DNA of 64,000 bases from Rhizoclosmatium globosum (taxonomy: Eukaryota > Chytridiomycota > Chytridiomycetes > Chytridiales > Chytriomycetaceae). Below are positions 15,402-25,397 of the stretch, in pieces; position 1 is the first letter of the stretch, and every line of letters begins with the position of its first letter. The position numbers and the translations under genes were made by a program. The notes under the pieces are model-generated. The model was given only the letters and a program-made list of their open reading frames with translations. It searched no databases and was not told the DNA's origin. The DNA lies in NCBI GenBank assembly GCA_002104985.1, contig MCGO01000003.1, positions 248,001 through 312,000 on the forward strand, written 5' to 3'.

Positions 15402-16152
15402 ATGATTGCCTTGTCTCTAGTACTTCTACCTCTTGTCTCGGCATACAGTGTATCTATACAAATCGATCTTGTAACTTGTTGAATGTAACTGATCTGAACT
15501 TTATGACAAGGGTGAAATCACAACCTTTGCGGACAACTTCTACACCGTTGGACACTTGGCCTGTATGGATGCAGGATATGTAAGCAAGACTATTGTAATG
15601 CAGGTACCCCGTTTAGAGCTTGAACACTACAGGTTCCTCAAGATCCAAACCTCTTCTCCGCGATGTCTGTATACTTTCTCAGCGACCAGACTTCCATCAT
15701 CAACTCTGGTCAATGTGGAAAATGCATCAGACTCACAGGTGATAAGGGCAGCGTCGTTGTGACTGTAATGGGTAAGTCCCACTTTCCATTGCATACGTAA
15801 CCAAATATTGTGTCTGACACCTGATTTTCCCATCCAAGATGTTATGTTGAATCCAGACAAGAGCATGTACGATGTCGATCTGTCTCTTCCAGCTTTTCAA
15901 GCCATCACGTATTCTGACGGATTGGGTCGTGCCAATTGGACTTTCGTGAACTGTTCAACTGGATTGCCAGAGGCCACTGCAACTGTGCCAATTCCCGTAC
16001 CAAACGCTCTTCCTACTGCGAATGGTACTGCGAACTCCAACGGAACAGGAATTCCAGCCGCATCCGCGATCACTACAACAAAGACATCTTTCGCCACTTC
16101 TGTTGCAATAACTAGTGCCATGATGGCTCTCGCCGCTCTCTCTATGATTTGA
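15402..16152 (+). CDS. Secreted GPI-type double-psi beta-barrel protein, copy 2
   Basis: Four exons. Exon 1 (from ATG 15402) encodes only a signal peptide, MIALSLVLLPLVSAYS. Exon 2 gives EITTFADNFYTVGHLACMDA, exon 3 SAMSVYFLSDQTSIINSGQC then GKCIRLTGDKGSVVVTVM, and exon 4 DVDLSLPAFQAITYSDGLGR, WTFVNCSTGLP, a short Pro/Asn/Thr linker and a hydrophobic C-terminus (SVAITSAMMALAALSMI) of GPI-signal type. The DPBB core residues match copies 1 and 3; the similarity to copy 3 is close enough to see over long runs by eye. The spacing to copy 1 is about 125 bp and to copy 3 about 160 bp, consistent with tandem duplication. Confidence 0.78.
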
Positions 16153-16310
16153 TACTTCAGAGTACACATTCTTTCTAACTTTGAGATATGCTCCATACCG
16201 ACCATAGAATGCCTCCCTCATTAGAATACTAGAATAAAAGTCTTCCCTTATAAATACCTGGTCTTTGGTGTGTCATAAATGCAGGTCTCATAAAGTTCAG
16301 AAAAAGCAGG

Positions 16311-17187
16311 ATGCTGTTGCTGCCTCTTATTGCACTACCTTTGGTCGCCGCATACTCAGTAAGTCCAAATCATACACCACTTAATCACAAGCTTGAACTC
16401 GGTCTGACGCTCGATACCAACAACAGGCTGAAATCACATGGTTTGCCGACAGCTATTACACTGTTGGCCATATGGCATGCATGGATGGAGGATATGTACG
16501 TATATTAGTGATTGGATGTGACGTATGATCTTCTGGTCTCTGACTTTGTTGACTGCCAGGTTCCTCAAGATCCATACTTGTTCGCTGCTATGTCCGTATA
16601 CTTCCTGAGCGATCAGTCCTCAATAATCAACTCTGGTCAATGTGGAAGATGTATTAGACTTACTGGTGATAGGGGCAGCGTTGTTGTGACAGTGATGGGT
16701 GAGGCTGAATGAGTGGAGAAGGAGTTTTACTGACATAGTGACTCCAGATGTGATGTTGAACGATGCAAAGAGTCCCTACGATTTGGATCTATCGCTTTCC
16801 GCTTTTCAAGCTGTTACGGCCTACGATGGACTCAGTCGTGCTGATTGGGACTTTGTGGACTGCCAAACAGGATTGCCTGATGGTCAAGTCCCACCACCAT
16901 CACCAGCACCAGAGCCTGTTCCAACAACACAAGATGCACCTGCGGCAGCTCCTGTTGCGACTACTGCCGTCGTTCCGGTTCCAGCCCCCAATCCACTTCC
17001 AACAATTGATACCTCAGCAGCTTCTGTTCCAAAGCCTACAATCGATTCAAAGGTCGTTGTCACTGTACCAAACATTCCTGTATTCGTCCCAGTTTCGAAG
17101 ACTCAAACCACATCCGATGCAACGGCTCACATCGTATCAAGTTGTCTGTTCATGTCAACATTGCTGGCAATGTCCCTTATTCTTTAG
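16311..17187 (+). CDS. Secreted GPI-type double-psi beta-barrel protein, copy 3
   Basis: Four exons with the same layout as copy 2. Exon 1 from ATG 16311 encodes the signal peptide MLLLPLIALPLVAAYS. Next come EITWFADSYYTVGHMACMDG, SAMSVYFLSDQSSIINSGQC with GRCIRLTGDRGSVVVTVM, and YDLDLSLSAFQAVTAYDGLS then WDFVDCQTGLP. The linker is longer than in the other copies and rich in Pro, Ala, Val and Thr (about residues 140-230). The C-terminus (HIVSSCLFMSTLLAMSLIL) is a likely GPI-attachment signal. The protein should be held at the cell surface with the DPBB domain displayed on a flexible stalk. The substrate, if any, is unknown. Confidence 0.78.
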
Positions 17188-17240
17188 AATGCAATACATT
17201 AGATAATTAGATGAAACCTTATATTTATATCTATTGGTCC

Positions 17241-19243
17241 TTAAACATAAATCAACCCCGCTCCACCATTCTGTCCAGCCCATAACGCTGCATTACCAAC
17301 TCCAGCGGTGAAATTCAATCTATCCGGCATATTTGTCAACTGATTCACCATAGGCACCAAGGTCAAATACGACACGAAGTAGAACAAGAGGCCAAACATG
17401 ATGGAGATTGGGAGGGCAGGCAACGCTTTTTGGAACAGAACCAGTAGAAAGATTGTCATGTTTAATCCAGTAATGACTGCGATGATCACAGTCATGGTAG
17501 AGACCCAATCGAGAAGGGCTGGTACCGTTGGTAAGTAAAAAATGCCCAGAATCCATTCAAGGGCTTCTCACCAGCACGCGACGAGAGAACACTGTAGAAC
17601 ACAAAGTCTCCTAATCCCAACTTCATTCCCGAGGTACTTCCGTCATCGTCGTCTTCCACAGGAGCAGATTCAGCAGCTCGTGCTGTTTCCCCAGTTATTG
17701 TAGGAATGGGCGCAATTTCCACATCTTCGGTTCGATTTCCTGCTGTGAGAACAGCTGCAGAACCGTTCAGAGAAGCAGAGTTGAACAAACTGTTATCATT
17801 CTCAGATGACGTTGCCTGCAAGAATTCTGAGGGTCCTTCGATGTAAGTTGGCTTTGAAGCCGGTGACGCCATCATTGTCGTTGGTCCAGCTGAAACGGAT
17901 ATATTTTAGTTGGATAAGTCGGGCCTAGTTGTTAGTGATTACCAGAGTACAATAGTGCAGGAATTTCTCGGTTGTTTTCTTGAGAGTTTTCAATTAATAA
18001 TCGTAAAGGACCGTAAGGACACAGAACGGCGATGAGATCTTAATTTCATGGATGAGAAGTTGTTCGTTTGTATGGATCAAAATTACCCCAAACAGCCAAC
18101 AACGACAGTAATATCCAACTTGTTACAGCAGGCAAAGACGAGAGCGATAATGCCTACGAGCGCAATTTATGTGAGTCATATTTCTTCAAAACAAAGGACC
18201 TACCATCAACGTACTCATCAGCACCAAATAACATTGTTGCAAAAGCAAAGGTCCTTTCCAAAATATGGACACCATACCAACTCCGGCCAGATTCCAAAGG
18301 AAGAACATGAATGAGATCCAGTCGAAAGGAACTGAATAAATTGAAAGCAAATCCGTCCCCAGCACATAACCAAACATTCCCAACAGTCCCAAGACAATCA
18401 AACCAAAGAATCCGTATAGAATCTGTGCACTATTATGAGTAATCGTTGATAAAGAAAACAAACCAAACAAACCTTCATGCAGTTATACCGAAACAACAAA
18501 TAAATGACGATAGTCGCAACAATAATCTGACTAATAATAATCAAAGCCGTCGTCAAATCACTCGTCGTAGCACCCTGAGCATTCGTTCCACCCGCAACAA
18601 CTCCTTGAACACCACCCACATAAATATTCGCACCTCCACTCCCCAACCCAAGTTCAAAAACTTGCGAAATTGGGTTCGTCAGTTTCATCCACAGTACAGC
18701 AAAGAATATGCACACGACAACGGGTTTTAGGATGGAGTAGATTTGAATGAGGTAGTATCTGAGTTCACTGATTGTTTCGGGGTCGAGTTCAAAGTTTTCT
18801 GCGTTGAAGGACATGATTGCGGGACGGGCACGTTTTTTGCGACGGCGGTGGGCTGGTTGGCGTTGTTCTGGTTGATGTTGGTGTTGAGCAGAGGATTGAG
18901 GAGCGGCAGAAAGGGCTGTGGCGGTTGTTGAAGCTGCGGCGGCGGAAGTGATTGATTGGCATTGGGGCTGGTGCGATGGCCAGTCTTTTAGTTGGCACTC
19001 CTGATTGGATGTTGGTTGAATGTGGTTGGATGTGGTTGGTTGGTTCAAGGTTGATCAGACATGGTTTACAGCCAAGTTTAAATAACACTTTACTTGTGAG
19101 CAATAGCACGCATTGGAACAGACCGAGCACTGGAACTTGGCTCGGTTGTCACAGACGGCACACGGACGTGTCAGGGCTGCTCCTCCTTTTCGACTCGCCA
19201 TTTCAACTTCGGTCACAGCATTTGCTGTCGTGTTTGAACTCAT
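17241..19243 (-). CDS. MYND zinc finger-presenilin fusion protein
   Basis: Seven exons read by eye: 19094-19243, 18473-19000, 18204-18422, 18087-18153, 17943-18038, 17572-17889 and 17241-17518. They sum to 1656 nt (551 codons plus stop) with frame kept at every junction. Residues 28-64 form a complete MYND finger (CAVC, CSVC, CYCSQEC, then W-P-x-H-x3-C), spliced across the first intron. A low-complexity Gln/His/Arg linker leads to presenilin at about residue 113. Catalytic aspartates are at about 322 (TM6, [18 protein letters not shown]) and 448 (TM7, [10 protein letters not shown]), and the PALP motif is at about 493-496. Presenilin is the aspartyl protease of gamma-secretase. The C-terminus runs about 20 residues beyond the usual end. 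An alternative start at about 18814 (MSFNAENF) would give presenilin without MYND. Confidence 0.88.
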
Positions 19244-19399
19244 TATATCCAGTTGACTAAGATCAGATGAATCGTTCCGTCGATGGTCTTTGTTCTGCTC
19301 TGGGAACTGCCTGGGATTTGAATGACAATTTCGTTGATCTAGCCAGCCAGAAAGACGAACATAATATGTAATATATACAAAGAAATGACTTATTGAATA

Positions 19400-21632
19400 C
19401 TACTTTTTCCTTTTCCGCTTCGAGACTCCTGTTGAGGGTAACTGAACCTTGAACAACTCAACGCAAACTCCACAACTCGTAAACAAATCCAACCACATGA
19501 TCTGTGAATGACTTAAATGATCTCCCTCTCCTTTAACTTCAACAAGCTTGAGTTCACGGTCTCTCCACACGCACAAATCAGGAACCCCGCCGCTGTGAGC
19601 ACCATACGATTGAATGAATCCGTCACAAATCCTGGCCAATTGGACACCATTAAAGCACGATGCAACTTGAACCAGATCATCGCGCGAAAACAAGTTCCAA
19701 TAAACGCCTCGACATTGTGTTACTGTTGGTCTATGCTGTTCATCAATACGAGAAATGATTTCCATATGCAATGTTTCAGGATTGGCTACCAGTTCTGATA
19801 ATCGCTGATCAATAGCCGCCTTTCTTGCAGTATAGAAGAACTCAGTACTAAGATCCATTGGCGCGTCCTGGAATGGTGTTGTAAAGACACCAGGAACAGT
19901 GTCATCAAACAGAATATCCCAAAACAAGATGCCAAACAGAGTAGTGATGACTGAATTCTCAGCATGCACGCCCTTGAACCCAATCCGCTCAAACTCTCTC
20001 AACGCAAGCTGTTCAACTTCCATATCTTCACCTGTAGCAACATCCAAATAAAGCGCCTTCCGCCCCGTCGCGCTAAACGTCTTTTTCGCCTCCACAACAC
20101 GCGTGTGAATCTTGTCAAGAGTCGCAGCACATGAGTCAACGGCAACAATCTTGTCTTTTCGACCCAACTTGTTTCCAAGTTTCACCAATCGGTTCTCAAT
20201 CTCACGCCGTCGCCCGAATTCGACAGCAGAATCTCGTAAAGCTTCGCATCCGATTTCAAAAGCTTCCGCGTGTTTTCCGAGGCGGACGAGGGCTTTCATG
20301 TATGTGTCCCAGAGGTCTCCACGGCCTCGTCTTACGCCAATGAGTTTACGGTCGAGGAGGAGAGTGATTATGTTACAGGCTTCTACGTCTTTGCCGTGTC
20401 GAGTGTAAAGTAAAATCAAATGTTTCAGGATTGGCGTGGATTTCATGCCAGCAGTGAAAGTAGCCAGCCAAGGGATTCCAGAAACGTGGCCGTCGGGTTG
20501 TTCCGCAACCCAGTTTTTGAATATCGGTATACATGTCTCCGAGAGGGTTATCGCGCTGTTTTCAATATTTTCGCGGTCTTGGGGAGAGGTTGCGGATGTA
20601 ATCGTAGCAAGAAGTGATTCCACTTCATGCTGTAGTTTCAGAACAGAAATATAATCCAGCAGGTCTTGACGAGTTGGCCACGTTATTGAAATTCGATGAA
20701 TTTGATATTTGTTGTAGACTAGCCTGTTGGCCTTGAGGTTTGTCCGAATATGAGGTAGGAAAGGATTCTCAGGCCATTCTGCAAAGCGAAATCCTTTAGC
20801 GAACGACAAGTAGAATGGCTTTACCTCTTTCTCGGTTGTATATTATAAAGAGCCGATAGAAAGTCTCAACAACATGATCCGGAATGTAAATACAAGGTCC
20901 CAGTATGTTTTTGAGTTTTCCCAAAAGGATATCTGAAGGAGACTTTTGCGCTGAGCTGAAGGAAAAAGAAAATTGAGAAATTGATGCCAGGTTGTCCATC
21001 AAGGCGGCTTGTAAAGCAGGGACAGACAGCGATGAGTGTTTTGGAATCTTGTATTGTTTTGCAAGGTCCAAGAGTTCATCGCGAACAAGAAGCTGCAGAA
21101 TCTGAGTAGAATCCAGTGGAGGATCCAGTACGAGCAATTTAGCAGCAGCGAGTTCAGCAAACAAAGCTTGTGTGTCCACCTTGTCCAACTTGTCCACCTT
21201 GTCCACTTTGTCCGAGTTTGCATCCTCTGTGGCCAGTCGATCGTCCCAGGCCAACCGCCGCACGCGTTCGACCTTGTGTTTTCTGAGCATCAGACGCACG
21301 AAGGCATCGGCGGCGGGCGGCGACAGAGCCGAGAAAGCCGAGATTGAGTTGTTGTCGCTGTCGCTGAGAAGATGCGGCTCGTCGGCGGTGACGGCGGCGA
21401 CAACGGCGGTCCACTGGGCCGAGTACGAGACGCCTTTTGGTTGGACTGTTTTGTTTGTGTTGTTGTTTTCTTCGAGGTGTTCGAGTTGTTCGAGGTGTTT
21501 GTTGTTCGGGTCGCGTTCGTGGTCTGCCGCCGCCGCCTCTTCCGCTTCCGCTTCCGCCTCCTTCGAAGTTGTCCGAGTCGAAGCCGCCGCGAAAAACCCG
21601 CGAATGTCCATTTGCTTCCCAAGCATAAACAA
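19400..21632 (-). CDS. FAN1: Fanconi-associated nuclease FAN1 homologue
   Basis: Structure-specific nuclease for interstrand crosslink repair. Two exons (20825-21632 and 19400-20778, with a 46-nt intron) give 728 residues. The C-terminal VRR-NUC domain is intact: GVPDLCVW, LVEVKGEGDHLSHSQIMWL, carrying the metal-binding D, E and K. Upstream are the TPR-like part (GDLWDTYMKALVRLGKHAEA) and the SAP-like segment around LLVRDELLDLAKQYKIP. No UBZ zinc finger is visible, as in many fungal FAN1 proteins. The N-terminus contains Q-M-D-I-R-G-F-F, a canonical PCNA-interacting (PIP) box. It is complete only if translation starts at 21632 rather than at the Met at 21611. An acidic, low-complexity region follows. 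Confidence 0.9.
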
Positions 21633-21649
21633 TCAGAAACAAACAAAAA

Positions 21650-22019
21650 ATGGCTGCAAACTCATCATCACAGCCAACCACCTGGTCCCTGTTTCTGCAG
21701 GCTTCACTCGCAGATCAGAAGGCAAAGCTGGTCTTTGTTCCGCCAGAGAACAATGTTCCTGCCAAATCCGTTAAGGACAAAGACAAGGACATTGACTGGA
21801 CCCGCGCCTTCGCAGGTATCGTTATCCCACAATAACACCTGTCGAACATAATTCGAGTGTGATGAAGGAATCCCACCGCCTCGAATGATTCCTTTTGAAT
21901 CAGGAGTCTTGCAACCTAAAGAATGGGAACAAGCCTTTTGCCCTTCATCAAACTCTTCAATAGAAGTACTTCCTGGCTCAATATGGGAAGGCGTTGATTC
22001 TCTTCTACCACCAGTGTAA
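21650..22019 (+). CDS. Small protein of unknown function (about 105 aa)
   Basis: ATG 21650 lies in a good A-rich context and opens MAANSSSQPTTWSLFLQASL. The unspliced frame stops at 21835, but a donor at about 21816 (GCAG|GTATCG) and an acceptor about 50 nt on (GATGAAG|GA) join in frame to PPPRMIPFESGVLQPKEWEQ, ending SLLPPV and TAA at about 22017-22019. The joined sequence looks protein-like (FAGIPPPRMIPFESG) and I find no better model. I do not recognise the family and no targeting signal is obvious. The start codon is only 17 bp from that of FAN1 on the other strand, so both must share a tiny promoter region or overlap in their leaders. Confidence 0.5.
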
Positions 22020-22168
22020 GATTTAATCGGCCTCGCCCTCACATCGTCTAAGAACTTCATTTTGGTAGGAAGATCTCGGACACAAACAACCAACCCAAAC
22101 CATGAACATTCAACTGCAACGCATATATATTCAAATAAAGTAGCTCTTTCGATTCAACTTAAGCCGCA

Positions 22169-22815
22169 TCACTTGGTCTCCGCCCAAAGACCATCATAAA
22201 GAGAATGCATATTCTCCACACCGATATCCTTGTTCACATTCTTGATCTCCTCACTACTCATTTTCGTCCATCCAAGCCCCAAAGCATGCTCTTTTCCTTC
22301 TGCGTAGATAGCAACCACAGACTCCGCAGGCACTTCATCCATCCTTCCACCCTTTGATGTCAGACCCGGACACATGATATTAGCTCCCGCAATCACGAAT
22401 TTGATGGCTCCTCTGTCCACCTGGAACTTTGGAAGGATATCAGGGTCTATAAGTTCAGGTTTAGTGTGGACGTCCAACAAGGAAAAAGGGCAAAGTCTGT
22501 TTACACTGATGCAAGAGACGAAGCGTTGGGAAGTAAGGGCCGTCAAAGTAGTTGAAGAAAAGCATCTTGCCGTCAACTGAGACAATGCTGAGTGCGTCCT
22601 GACTTATTGCTGAAGTGTTAGCAACTAACCCAAAACCTCATCTTCACTCACCACTTGTACACTACAATCGGTGCCTTCTTGGGAATCAACTCATCCAATA
22701 CATCCGCAAGTGCTGGGTATTGATCGGAAATCTTTTGTCGAATGCCTCGCGCCTGTGAAGACTTGACGAGAGATTGCCCAGACACAGACTCCTTGACACT
22801 GAACTTTTTAAACAT
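22169..22815 (-). CDS. MCTS1/Tma20-type translation factor (PUA domain)
   Basis: Start ATG 22815 ([20 protein letters not shown]). Exon 1 ends in [11 protein letters not shown], followed by [20 protein letters not shown] then FPTLRLLHQ, and the last exon [20 protein letters not shown] with [27 protein letters not shown] and LYDGLW. These are the DUF1947 and PUA domains of MCTS1 (Tma20 in yeast), which with DENR (Tma22) releases tRNA and recycles 40S subunits after termination and helps re-initiation. The length (about 180 aa) is normal. There are two short introns, the second just before DILPKF. The gene lies tail to tail with the small plus-strand gene, about 150 bp apart. Confidence 0.92.
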
Positions 22816-23011
22816 TCTTTTTTTACTAATAAATTATCGATTCATATTGGTAAATGATGTTGTGAAAGTTACGTCGACCGATTCATTCTCGTTCGTCTCC
22901 AGTTTTCTACACATCAATTCAAACTTAACCTTACTAAGATAAAAACACAACTGTTATATTCATAGATGGAGTTATTTCTGATAAGTATATGAGGCTATCA
23001 CTGAAACATAA

Positions 23012-24672
23012 TCAAAGCACCAAAACACCCAACAATCCAACAAAGGCACTCATAGCGAGAGAAAAAGCAATGGATTTAGTGCCAGTACCAGTTCCAGTAC
23101 CAGTTCCAGTTCCAGTTCCAGTTCCAGTTCCAGTTCCAGTTCCAGTTCCAGCGCCAGCGCCAGTTCCAGTGCCAGTGCCAGTGCCAGTACCAGTACCACC
23201 ATTTCCAGACTTAGGTGGAACAAACGCCTTAGAAGTTCTCGCAGCAGGAGCCAATCCAACCGATGGCCCCGCATAATCATAAACCGAATAATATCTACGC
23301 AAGAAAACATCCCCAAACAACATCTTAAGTCCATCCTTTCCATTTCCCTGAAATCCCAATGCACACAAGTTATCTCCCAATTGCAAAACATAATCGCTGT
23401 ATGAAAGCGGGTACAACACCCCGTCTCCAAAGTTGAATGCGACATCGGGAAGTGACGGCGCGTCTGAACAAGCAACAGTCCAGAATCCACTTGACGTTGC
23501 AAGAGGAACGCTTTTCCCAATCGCGCCGTACACGGCAGGGAGAATGTATGTCTGCAAATAAGTGTCTTCGATATAAAGCAATGATGTTCCGCTGTCCATG
23601 ATGGCGATTGCGGTGGAAATTCCGAGTGATGGTGGAGGTGTTGGGAATCTTGGCAACGCCTTAGAACCTACTTGTACAGAGACAAGTTTGATTTGCCAAA
23701 AGTATGAATCTTTGTCGAGAACGAGAGGGTAGAAATTGAGAGTTCCGGAAAAGTGGGTTGGGTCGACACCACCAATTACGAGTTCTCCTCCATTTGGGTA
23801 CAACGATCTGTAGCCGTTGTCACCTATTGGTCAAATTTAGCAAACAAAGAAGCAACTATGTGATTCTTACCTGTTCCATTTAGCCACAGCGAAAAGACTG
23901 GATTAGGAACCGCTCCACCCTCCATAATTGTCTCAATAACAGATGGACTATACATTCCACTTTTTTTGTTTCCAGCATATGCCATTCCAAGAAGCCCATC
24001 AACAGGCTTACCATTCATGCCTTCCTGTATCTCCCGATCCTCGCTTGTAACTAACATAAACTGCTGGTTCTTGATGAGAAGATCGCCCCATTCTACAGAA
24101 TCTTGGACGACGTAACCCGTAACTTCTCCTTTCCCATACGTGATTGTCTTAGTTTTGCCTTGACTCACATCAACAAACGTTCTTGATGATGTGTAATCAA
24201 AAAACGAGTCTCCTTGACAGTTTCCTTTCGCTGCACAACTCTATAACATTTAATCAAAAAGTTGTGGTTAGATGATGAGCCGTTTTTGAATGTGTACACT
24301 TAATCATCATTTTTACCTTTGCTCCAACCCACATTAAGGAGGATCCAGTATCAACTTGTACAATGAATGTTTGAGGAGGAGTTCCAATCGTGATGATGGT
24401 GTAGTACTTGCAACGCTGAGATCAGAACACAATCCAAGCAATCAATGTAAATAACTCACAGCCGTGTCCAACAGGTCCGCAAGCGGAACAGCGATGGCGC
24501 TAGATGCAGCTGCATTCACAGCTTCGATAACACTGCTGTTTGAGGGTTTCTGGAACAGGGGGAGACGAATGATCACCCCGCTACCGCTCACATCAACAGA
24601 AGGAGCTGTCTCATTCGCGGCAAGTGCAGAGACACTCAACAGACCAATAAGCACGGTTTCGATGAAGACCAT
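23012..24672 (-). CDS. Pepsin-like aspartic protease, secreted, GPI-anchored (yapsin-like)
   Basis: Signal peptide at the start ([18 protein letters not shown]), then a propeptide. The two catalytic motifs of family A1 are present: [11 protein letters not shown] (about 24310-24370) and [11 protein letters not shown] (about 23590). Other conserved parts are DGLLGMAY and [14 protein letters not shown], and a C-terminal [17 protein letters not shown]. After the enzyme comes a pure Gly-Thr (with some Gly-Ala) dipeptide linker coded by a CCAGTT-type repeat, and a hydrophobic end ([20 protein letters not shown]) of GPI-signal type. There are four introns. The enzyme is probably displayed at the cell surface, where yapsins process wall proteins or external substrates. 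Confidence 0.9.
23084..23205. repeat. CCAGTT/CCAGTG-type hexanucleotide repeat coding Gly-Thr linker
   Basis: About twenty imperfect tandem copies of a six-base unit (CCAGTT with CCAGTA, CCAGTG and CCAGCG variants) inside the aspartic protease gene. On the minus strand it encodes alternating Gly and Thr, with a few Ala. The frame is unaffected by unit gain or loss. Confidence 0.9.
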
Positions 24673-25397
24673 TTTTTTGATTGATTTTGAGAGAGTACTT
24701 TTTTGAAGTCCATTGCTTTTATGCCATCTCCCAAAATGGTATCTTTCGCACTAAATTACTTTTCTTCGCGATTATCTCAGGCTCTCTTTGCTGTTATTTA
24801 TATCATTGAATACTATCAACTATTGAGGACGCTTTTGGACTGTATGAATGCTGTCCTGCCAAGTGCGCCAAGTGCGCTTTAAATTTGAATGGAGATGGAG
24901 GCGGAAATACTTCCGCCAATTGTTGATTATTTTAAAACAAATCTTAGAAGCGGAGACAACGCTTAATGCCTTCCAATATCATAAAAGGTGAGACATCGCT
25001 TAGAAATTCCATTACGGGCCTACAATGTGTCCCATCCTTTTCATGAGTGACGAACATTCCAACAGTGGTTAAGACTTTGTATTTAGCCATATTTAACATC
25101 CTATTTTGTTTTCGAATCAGAGTATTGCTGAGAGTCTTATGCACGCGCCTGATATCGCACTTCACGCACACGCTTTCGCACTGCACGCACATGCTTTCAC
25201 ACTGCACGCGCTGCAATTCCATCTGCATGTTTCCATTCTTGAAAAATAAATGAATAAACAAATTTGGAATGTGCTATAATTAATGAGAAACTTGAGACAA
25301 CTGTAAACGGCTAAAAAAGAGGAAAAGCAGTCAGAGAATACATTAAAAATATAGTGTCCAAGAAAAGAGTCAATTTTTTAATAAATCTATCTATCCA
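24673..25397. other. Intergenic region between protease and cytidine deaminase
   Basis: Both start/stop contexts and short open frames were examined and no gene is supported. The left part should hold the promoter of the aspartic protease; the right part is the 3' side of cytidine deaminase. It contains one 21-bp tandem repeat (25157-25219). A 105-codon minus-strand frame at 24944-25261 overlaps the repeat, and I do not consider it convincing. Confidence 0.6.
25157..25219. repeat. Three imperfect 21-bp tandem repeats
   Basis: Units beginning at about 25157, 25178 and 25199 share a GCAC-TGCACGCACA-GCTTTC pattern with a few substitutions in the first and third copies. The unit length is a multiple of three, so it shows up as a seven-residue Cys-containing repeat in a minus-strand frame. 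Confidence 0.7.

Noticed and set aside
24944..25261. 105-codon minus-strand frame with a Cys-containing heptad repeat
   Set aside because: The repeat explains the open frame; there is no domain, no good start context and no splice-supported extension.
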